IMG/VR virus record: IMGVR_UViG_3300020378_000008
Span: 1 to 36,572 of that record
Length of the DNA stretch: 36,572 bases
Direction: 5' to 3' (one strand)
Origin: a virus
Below the pieces are notes generated by a model that had not been told where the DNA came from, made no database searches, and worked only from the letters and a program-made list of their open reading frames with translations. Shown piece by piece: positions 1-5,354 of the stretch; the first letter of the stretch is position 1; the number at the start of each line of letters is the position of its first letter. The position numbers and the translations under genes were made by a program.

Positions 1-475
1 CAGGAGCTGGTGGTTGTGTTCCTACTGCCACACCAGTGCTTGAATTTATAACTTGACCTTTTGAATTTACTGCAGTGCCAGATTTGGTTGAAGAGACAAA
101 GGGGAGATTTCTTTTTGCTACCATGTATTCTCTTGCGTTTACTGTAGCGTTCCTGTTTAGAACTGCTGCCCTTTGTTTATTTCCTTGTAGTTGAAAGTTT
201 TCTCCATCATTACCATTAGCACCCTTATAAAATATTTTTTTAGCATCACTATCAGTTATAGTATTTGATCCTCTTGCTTTATTAAGTTGTCTTCTAAATG
301 TTGTCCCATTATTAGTCAGTTCCCATTGAGATCCTTGTCCACTTTGAGTTGCTATAGCAGTTCTTCCAGTAATTCCATGGTCTCTATACATTGTAGCTGC
401 ACCAGTGTCAATATTGACTTCTACCAATACATTCATCCCATACACAGGATATTTTATTTCTCTTATATTGGACAT
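1..475 (-). CDS. Unrecognised phage protein, C-terminus cut by window edge
   Basis: The minus-strand frame is open from an ATG at 475 to base 1, giving 158 codons without a stop. The N-terminus begins MSNIREIKYPVYGMNVLVEV and continues with short beta-like segments (VNIDTGAATMYRD). A polar stretch rich in Asn, Gly and Lys follows, then a Ser/Thr/Gly-rich tail (SSTGVAVGTQPP) near the edge. No catalytic motif, signal peptide or membrane segment is visible. It lies 17 nt downstream of the 130-residue gene and is probably co-transcribed with gp4. I do not recognise the family. A structural or accessory role is inferred only from its position beside head and baseplate genes. Confidence 0.75.
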   Translation of the reverse strand, partial: MSNIREIKYPVYGMNVLVEVNIDTGAATMYRDHGITGRTAIATQSGQGSQWELTNNGTTFRRQLNKARGSNTITDSDAKKIFYKGANGNDGENFQLQGNKQRAAVLNRNATVNAREYMVAKRNLPFVSSTKSGTAVNSKGQVINSSTGVAVGTQPPAP

Positions 476-492
476 TGACTAATGCATCCAGT

Positions 493-885
493 TTAAGTAT
501 TTATCCTAAAATTTTGATATGGAATTGATCTAGCATCATTCACTTCAAGTGGGTATATAATGTGGAGGTTACTTTTGGTTTCATCCCAGGTATAGTTTCT
601 AAAGGGGTCTTGACCTCTTGCTGCCCAGTGATAGTTTATACCTCTAAATCCCCACTGAAATACACCTATACATGCAATCAGGGGGAACTCATCATATTCA
701 ATCCTTGGTGTCTTAGGTAGATAGATGAAGGTGTAGTATCTACCTACATCAGGAACAACTTCTACATCAGGTAGAGCACCAAGTAAAGCAAGCATCCTAT
801 CATCAGGAGTAGGTTCATTGATAATGTCATCAACAACATACTCTAATCTATTTGTGTCGCTTTTTAGATACTCTTCTTGTTCCAT
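493..885 (-). CDS. Unrecognised conserved-looking phage protein, 130 aa
   Basis: This is a 130-residue acidic protein whose start overlaps the 3' end of the gp4 gene by 38 nt in another frame. The first 45 residues are polar and acidic. The core is aromatic-rich and looks conserved (YYTFIYLPKTPRIEYDEFP, then GVFQWGFRGINYHW and FRNYTWDE). It ends with a segment containing IIYPLEV and ARSIPYQNF. In T4 the gene after gp4 is the baseplate wedge gene 53, but I see no resemblance to gp53, so the position alone does not justify that name. A downstream ATG (Met31) would give a shorter form with almost no overlap. The aromatic core suggests a small globular virion or packaging protein. The function is unknown. 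Confidence 0.8.
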   Translation of the reverse strand: MEQEEYLKSDTNRLEYVVDDIINEPTPDDRMLALLGALPDVEVVPDVGRYYTFIYLPKTPRIEYDEFPLIACIGVFQWGFRGINYHWAARGQDPFRNYTWDETKSNLHIIYPLEVNDARSIPYQNFRINT

Positions 886-1318
886 ACTGCTTGATGCCTA
901 GTTCGTTTTCTGTAAGGATGAGAAACTCTACTCCATTATCAAGAGCAAACTCCCTAGCAGCAGCCCACTTGGCTTTATTTATTTCATAGGTAAGACATTC
1001 ATTGATATATGTTTTGGTCACCCTACTCTTCTTAACAGGTGGTTGTGTCTGTCTTGCTGGTTTAATTTCTACAAGATATTTCTTACCATCTTTCTTTTGT
1101 ATCAATGCATCAGGATAGTATCTGTGAACTCTGCCATCCTTTGGAGACACATAGGGGATGGAGAACTCTTCACTTGCCCACTTTACAATGTCAGGAGTGT
1201 GGTCACACCAGTGACAGAAGTGCCTCTCCCAGGAACTTCTGCAAATAATATTATTAGGATCACCCATATACTTCTGAGGGTATGATGGTTTATAAATTGA
1301 CTTTATGCTTTCTCCCAT
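848..1318 (-). CDS. 4: Head completion protein, T4 gp4-like
   Basis: The product is 156 residues, close to the usual length of T4 gp4. This protein is needed to finish DNA-filled heads before tails attach and carries a TnsA/restriction-endonuclease-like fold. Visible features are the N-terminal YKPSYPQKYMGDPNNIICRS, then SSWERHFCHWCDHTPDIVKW, and a nuclease-like core in which RYYPDALI is followed by KYLVEIKPA. That D...ExK arrangement matches the PD-(D/E)xK pattern. A basic tail (TRRVSKKRHK) ends the protein. It is the first gene of the leftward unit; a TATAAATA late-promoter octamer on the minus strand lies 23 nt before the start codon. Whether the nuclease motif is active cannot be told from sequence. 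Confidence 0.85.
   Translation of the reverse strand: MGESIKSIYKPSYPQKYMGDPNNIICRSSWERHFCHWCDHTPDIVKWASEEFSIPYVSPKDGRVHRYYPDALIQKKDGKKYLVEIKPARQTQPPVKKSRVTKTYINECLTYEINKAKWAAAREFALDNGVEFLILTENELGIKQYGTRRVSKKRHK
1291..1298 (+). promoter_or_regulatory. Possible late promoter octamer, rightward
   Basis: TATAAATT matches the T4 late consensus at seven of eight positions and lies inside the 5' end of gp4, about 50 nt before the rightward operon. No other plus-strand late octamer is seen nearer to the start at 1350. The assignment is tentative. Confidence 0.3.
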
Positions 1319-1340
1319 ACATAGTATTAGTAATCACGCC

Positions 1341-1348
1341 TATTTATA
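1341..1348 (-). promoter_or_regulatory. T4-type late promoter octamer, leftward
   Basis: The minus strand reads TATAAATA exactly, the T4 late -10-like consensus recognised by the phage-encoded sliding-clamp-dependent sigma (gp55 family). It is placed correctly for leftward transcription of gp4, leaving an estimated leader of roughly 15-20 nt. The 31-nt gap between divergent genes contains little else. Confidence 0.6.
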
Positions 1349-1349
1349 G

Positions 1350-2186
1350 ATGGCAGGACCAAAACCAAATAGGATAGGGACCTCACAACTAAAAAGCAGG
1401 ATAATGAATCTTGCTCAAACCTCTGTCTATCAAGTTAAAATTCAACCACCTTCAGATGTTGATAAGGCAATGGGTGGTATATATCAACAGTATGGAAGAG
1501 ATCTAGATCTTTTATGTTGTGATACTACACTCCCTGGTAGTTCACTGGCAACTCATGATGTAACCTCAGACTACCAAGGTGTGTCTGAGAAGATGGCGTA
1601 TAGAAGGATATATGATAACAACATAGACATGACTTTCTATGTTGATAAACAATATAATGTAATGGAATTCTTTGATGGGTGGATAGACTTCATCTCTGGT
1701 ATGGGTAAAGGAAGTAGATCTTATAATGGTTATAATGATACCAGGGCAGGATTTAGGGTCTCTTATCCTGAAGACTACAAGACAAGCATCTATGTCTCAA
1801 AGTTTGAAAAGGATGCTGCTGAGAAAGCATTGTACTATAAGTTTATTGATGCATTCCCTATTGCAATCAATGCAACACCAGTCTCATACAATACCAGTGA
1901 CATACTAAAAGTGAATGTTTCATTCTCTTATGTGAGATATACTTTGATCAAAGCATCTGGTATAAATGTGAACACATCATTTGATATTAAAAGTAACATT
2001 CCATTTGAAGCTGGCATTGGAATAGACTTAGGGTATGGAACTTTTGATGGTTCTGAGTTTGATTTCCCCACTAACATTGGAAACTTCTGGGATGATCCAA
2101 TCTCATTCAGCGCTGACTTTAACACTGGAATTCAACTGGGTAGTCAACTTGATTTACCTGCAAGTGACTTGTTCTTTAACCCCTAA
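1350..2186 (+). CDS. Tail-tube-like protein, probably the baseplate tube initiator (gp54/gp19 family)
   Basis: This 278-residue protein begins with a basic segment and then a tube-protein-like entry strand (NLAQTSVYQVKIQPPSD). It continues with LLCCDTTLPGSSLATHD, comparable to the conserved 'C...LPg' region of myovirus tube proteins, and with RRIYDNNIDMTFYVDKQYNV, typical of the 'y.d..l.ltF.vd' strand. FRVSYPEDYKTSIYVSKF and IDAFPIAINATPVSYNTSD precede a VNVSFSYVRYT strand, matching the usual C-terminal order. An extra polar tail of about 60 residues follows. T4 gp54 starts tube growth on the baseplate and gp19 forms the tube. Location at the head of the baseplate operon favours gp54. There is no clear Shine-Dalgarno sequence before 1350; a start at Met19 (1404) has a slightly better GCAGG upstream. 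Confidence 0.65.
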   Translation: MAGPKPNRIGTSQLKSRIMNLAQTSVYQVKIQPPSDVDKAMGGIYQQYGRDLDLLCCDTTLPGSSLATHDVTSDYQGVSEKMAYRRIYDNNIDMTFYVDKQYNVMEFFDGWIDFISGMGKGSRSYNGYNDTRAGFRVSYPEDYKTSIYVSKFEKDAAEKALYYKFIDAFPIAINATPVSYNTSDILKVNVSFSYVRYTLIKASGINVNTSFDIKSNIPFEAGIGIDLGYGTFDGSEFDFPTNIGNFWDDPISFSADFNTGIQLGSQLDLPASDLFFNP

Positions 2187-2189
2187 ATA
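2182..2189 (+). promoter_or_regulatory. Weak late-promoter-like octamer before gp26
   Basis: CCTAAATA matches TATAAATA at six of eight positions. It overlaps the stop region of the preceding gene and lies 28 nt before gp26. It may be a weak internal late promoter. Overlap of the octamer with the previous gene's stop recurs elsewhere in this window. Confidence 0.3.
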
Positions 2190-2216
2190 TTCACACTGAA
2201 ATACCTATAGGTCGTT

Positions 2217-2936
2217 ATGCCTTTACCAACAATTGCCACACCAATTTATGAGTTGGAACTTCCCTCTACAAAAAAGACTGTTAAGTATAGACCTTTTCTT
2301 GTAAAGGAAGAAAAACTACTTGTGCTTGCATTGGAAAGCGAAGATACAAAACAAATTACAAATGCAATCACTGCTGTAATTAAGAGTTGTATTATTACTA
2401 AGGGTATTAAAGTAGAGTCACTTCCTACATTTGATATTGAATATCTCTTTCTGAATATCAGAGGCAAGTCAGTTGGTGAAGAAGTTGAGTTGAATATTAT
2501 TGCACCTGATGATGGTGAGACTGAGATTCCAGTCAAGATTAATCTTGATGATATCAAAGTCATTACAGATGAGAGTCATACAACTCAAATCAAACTTGAT
2601 GATAATCTGATGATGGAGATGAAGTATCCATCACTTGATCAATTTATTAAGAACAACTTTGATTTTAATGATCAGGGTAATATTGATCAATCTTTTGAAT
2701 TGATTGGAACATGTATTGATAAGATCTTTAATCAGGAAGAGGTGTGGGCAACTGCTGATTTTTCTAAAGATGAGATCTCAGACTTCCTTGGACAGATGAA
2801 CTCTAAACAGTTCAAACTGATTGAGAACTTCTTTGATACAATGCCTAAACTTTCTCATACAGTTAAGGTGACTAACCCCAAGACAAAAAAGAAGAGTGAG
2901 GTAGTGCTTGAGGGTTTATCAAGTTTTTTCGCATAG
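2217..2936 (+). CDS. 26: Baseplate hub protein, T4 gp26-like; possible tail assembly chaperone
   Basis: The 239-residue product resembles the T4 base plate protein family that includes gp26. Its conserved features are the N-terminal YELELPSTKKTVKYRPFLVKEEK, a helix ALESEDTKQITNAITAVIKSC, the DIEYLFLNIRGKSVGE segment, and a C-terminal part ending in KVTNPKTKKKSEVVLEGLSSFFA. An AGGT Shine-Dalgarno element precedes the ATG. The gene sits between a tube-like protein and the tape-measure-like proteins. That is the position occupied in lambda-like phages by the tail assembly chaperone that binds the tape measure. It ends in a heptanucleotide T-TTT-TTC followed almost at once by TAG, with a second ORF in the -1 frame. 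Two products are therefore likely: the 239-residue protein and a fusion of about 298 residues. Confidence 0.8.
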   Translation: MPLPTIATPIYELELPSTKKTVKYRPFLVKEEKLLVLALESEDTKQITNAITAVIKSCIITKGIKVESLPTFDIEYLFLNIRGKSVGEEVELNIIAPDDGETEIPVKINLDDIKVITDESHTTQIKLDDNLMMEMKYPSLDQFIKNNFDFNDQGNIDQSFELIGTCIDKIFNQEEVWATADFSKDEISDFLGQMNSKQFKLIENFFDTMPKLSHTVKVTNPKTKKKSEVVLEGLSSFFA

Positions 2937-2954
2937 GCATGATCCATATGGATC
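2910..2954 (+). promoter_or_regulatory. Candidate programmed -1 ribosomal frameshift site
   Basis: Three elements line up. A Shine-Dalgarno-like GAGGG is at 2910-2914. Nine nt later comes the heptamer T-TTT-TTC (2924-2930), in the correct X-XXY-YYZ register for the gp26 frame. Ten nt further is a perfect hairpin of five base pairs, GATCC-ATAT-GGATC (2941-2954). The zero frame stops at 2934-2936, only one codon after the slippery sequence. The -1 frame runs open through CGC ATA GGC into the ATG of the 58-residue ORF. The order resembles the E. coli dnaX frameshift cassette. The register and open frame are seen directly; frameshifting itself is inferred. Confidence 0.6.
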
Positions 2955-3115
2955 TTGAGGGATATTATAAACTCAATTTTGCCCTGATTCAGTACCATAA
3001 ATATTCATTAACTGAGATTGAAAATCTTATCCCTTGGGAGAGAGATGTTTACGTGAGTCTTCTACAGCAACATTTGGAAGATGAAGAACAAAAAATGAAG
3101 CAAAAGAATGGCTAA
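2939..3115 (+). CDS. 58-aa protein, probable frameshift extension of gp26 (gp51-like position)
   Basis: The ORF begins MIHMDLEGYYKLNFALIQYH and contains TEIENLIPWERDVYVSLL, then a charged helical tail ending KQKNG. The 'LPWERDVYVSLL' pattern is common in the second part of phage tail assembly chaperones and in small proteins after gp26 in T4-like phages. It overlaps the following gene by 8 nt. The upstream Shine-Dalgarno options are weak: GAGGG lies before the slippery site and too far away. Independent initiation is therefore less convincing than production as a gp26 fusion through the -1 frameshift at 2924-2930. In T4 the next gene is 51 (hub assembly catalyst); the present protein is much shorter, so homology is uncertain. 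Confidence 0.75.
   Translation: MIHMDLEGYYKLNFALIQYHKYSLTEIENLIPWERDVYVSLLQQHLEDEEQKMKQKNG
2996..3003 (+). promoter_or_regulatory. Late promoter octamer CATAAATA inside the 58-aa ORF
   Basis: CATAAATA is identical to the octamers before the fibre genes at 16904 and 31549 and differs at one base from the T4 consensus. It lies about 105 nt before the first tape-measure-like gene, so it could give that gene extra late transcription. Confidence 0.45.
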
Positions 3116-5351
3116 GATTGTAAGAGGTGGTGGATCTAGTAGAGGTCCCAAAAAACTTGCATCTAAAACTGGGGGTAAGAAGGCGGCTGCTGAAAGACTG
3201 ATCAGAAAACTTAAGGACGCCAAGAAGACTGGAGATATTTCATCTGGATTGGATGCACTGATTGATTCCATCAAAAAAGAATCTTCTAAGGATGATGATG
3301 GTGGATCCTCTGCTCTCTCTATCATTCCTAAAGTATCTGATAGTGAGGGTGATTTAGTTACTGAAGAAGTTGATGAAAGAGTCCTATCTCTTATAGGTCA
3401 AGATGGTGTAGTTGATATTGATTATGCTACATATAAAACTCTTCTTAGGGAGAAAATGGCTGCTGCTAGGATGGCAAACAGCAAAATCCCCACAGAAGAA
3501 ACAGAAATATTAACTGAAGAATTTAAAAGAGTCAAGAGAAAGACAGGAAGATTCAAAGTCAAGAAGAAAAAAATAAGTAAGAATTCTTTCTTTGATAATG
3601 GTTCTGCACCAAAGACTAACCTCAAGGCACTTCCTCCTGCTGTAAACAAGAGAGAAGTAGAGCAGGATGAGAAAGAAGAAAAGATTAATGAACTAGAAGA
3701 GTTTGTTAGAAATATTTTAGCTCCAAGTCTTACAAAAATTCAAGGGAGTCTTCAGGGAGTTCTTGATAATCTCAATAAGCAGACAGAGTTAGAGAAGAAA
3801 GAAGCAAAGGCAGAGGATAAAGCAAGACAAAAGGAAAAGAGAACTGCTAGAGAAGCAAAGTTAGAGGGAGGGGGTAGCGAGAGTGCAGTAAAGAAAACTG
3901 CTGAGAAGATATCTAAACCTGCAATGGGTATCTTTGATTTCATTAAGAACTTTGTGATGCAAACATTAATGGGTGGAGCTTTTGCTTGGTTGCTCAACTT
4001 CCTTAAGGATCCTGCTGGCAACTTTGATAAGATGTGGAAAGGTTTGGTTAATGGTATCATTGGACTATTAAATAATGTGATTAGTTTCCTTTATGATAAT
4101 CTTATAATGCCTATTAATAGAGCTATCAATGCTATTAATACTGCAATAACTGATATGGAAACTCAGATCAATAATGCTCTTTCGTTATTTGGTCAGGGTG
4201 GAATCACTTTACCAAAGATACCATTAATACCAAAGGCACAGATACAAACCATCCCACTTGCTGGTCAACCACCCAATCAGGGTGGTCCAATCACATTCAC
4301 TGCGCCACAGATGGTTGGTGGTGGTTTGATTGATCCTAATACTGGACAGAGAATAAGAGGTATGGGTGCTGACACACAGTTAGTGGCACTCTCTCCTGGT
4401 GAAGTTGTGATGAGTAATAAAGCAGGAGATATGTATGGTAGGGATAATCTACTTGCTGCTAATGCTGCTGCTGGTGGAACCAATAGACCTAGGGTTGGTA
4501 AAGGTGTCTTAGGTTTCAGAGATGGTGGTCAGGTAGGTAGAACAGTGTTTAGTGCTGGTCATTACAACACTGGTTATAATAGTAGTGGTATTCCTATTGG
4601 GTCTGATGGTCTTCCTGTGAGTGGCACAACAGATCCAGGAACTGGAGTTGCAGAATATCAAGCAACAAAACATTTGATTAATACATTGAAGATGTTGGTG
4701 CAAGAGAGGGGTCTGTCTAGCAGAATTGGATTTGAAAATATTACAGCAGAGAGAGGAGATAAAGGACTAAGAGGTGTTCCAACCAGAGTGGAGAGTACAC
4801 CAGGCACACAATTTGTTGACTTGCACTTTGACCAACATGCTCAAGGTGGCACACCAGGTTCAGCAGGTAGGTCAGGTATTATTACAAGAAATCTAAGTCC
4901 TGTTGATAGAGCTCTTGCTGCTGCTTTTGGTGATTTTGGTAGAGGATTCAAGATGGGTAAGATTGGTGTAGCAGAGGCAGGTGGAACTATCCTTGAAGTG
5001 GCTGCTATTGATGATCCAAACATCAAATCATTGCTTAATGAAGTGAAGTCAGGACAAAAAGGTCCACACTCTAGAGCAATGGCTGAAAAGATTCTTAATG
5101 CTACTTTGTCTGGAATGGACAATAAACCAGTCAAAGTATCTCCTTTGTCTTCTAGTAACACTGAAGTTTCTGTGCCTGTATCCCCTGCTCCCAACGTAAC
5201 AGTTGTGCCTGTGCCTGTTGGATCTAATCCCAACTCACAATCCATATCTAATACTGGTGCTAATCAATCAAAGGTTCCAGGATTCTCTGCTATTGATGCA
5301 AACAACTTTGAGATGATGGTTGTCAAATCAATCTATAACATAGTAGGATAA
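3108..5351 (+). CDS. Tape-measure-like tail protein with C-terminal amidase-like domain
   Basis: The product has 747 residues. Residues 1-60 are very basic. A charged coiled-coil stretch spans about 195-255 and contains ARQKEKRTAREAKLEG. Residues 273-336 are hydrophobic (NFVMQTLMGGAFAWLLNFL and NGIIGLLNNVISFLYDNL). A tape-measure-type motif, VALSPGEVVMSNKAG, lies near 425-440. From about 480 the sequence fits the zinc-dependent N-acetylmuramoyl-L-alanine amidase (Amidase_3) order: SAGH with His485, AEYQATKHL with Glu516, FVDLHFDQH with His573, and TILEVAAIDDPN with Glu630. These match the family's DPGH, E, SIH and LvE positions. This would cleave between MurNAc and L-Ala in peptidoglycan. Its middle module (coil plus TLMGG hydrophobic segment) recurs in the next gene. 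Activity is inferred; the fold call should be tested by profile search. Confidence 0.75.
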   Translation: MAKIVRGGGSSRGPKKLASKTGGKKAAAERLIRKLKDAKKTGDISSGLDALIDSIKKESSKDDDGGSSALSIIPKVSDSEGDLVTEEVDERVLSLIGQDGVVDIDYATYKTLLREKMAAARMANSKIPTEETEILTEEFKRVKRKTGRFKVKKKKISKNSFFDNGSAPKTNLKALPPAVNKREVEQDEKEEKINELEEFVRNILAPSLTKIQGSLQGVLDNLNKQTELEKKEAKAEDKARQKEKRTAREAKLEGGGSESAVKKTAEKISKPAMGIFDFIKNFVMQTLMGGAFAWLLNFLKDPAGNFDKMWKGLVNGIIGLLNNVISFLYDNLIMPINRAINAINTAITDMETQINNALSLFGQGGITLPKIPLIPKAQIQTIPLAGQPPNQGGPITFTAPQMVGGGLIDPNTGQRIRGMGADTQLVALSPGEVVMSNKAGDMYGRDNLLAANAAAGGTNRPRVGKGVLGFRDGGQVGRTVFSAGHYNTGYNSSGIPIGSDGLPVSGTTDPGTGVAEYQATKHLINTLKMLVQERGLSSRIGFENITAERGDKGLRGVPTRVESTPGTQFVDLHFDQHAQGGTPGSAGRSGIITRNLSPVDRALAAAFGDFGRGFKMGKIGVAEAGGTILEVAAIDDPNIKSLLNEVKSGQKGPHSRAMAEKILNATLSGMDNKPVKVSPLSSSNTEVSVPVSPAPNVTVVPVPVGSNPNSQSISNTGANQSKVPGFSAIDANNFEMMVVKSIYNIVG

Positions 5352-5354
5352 GAT

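Noticed and set aside
287-478. Plus-strand 63-codon ORF
   Set aside because: It is antisense to the partial minus-strand gene, Ser-rich and low in complexity, with no ribosome site.
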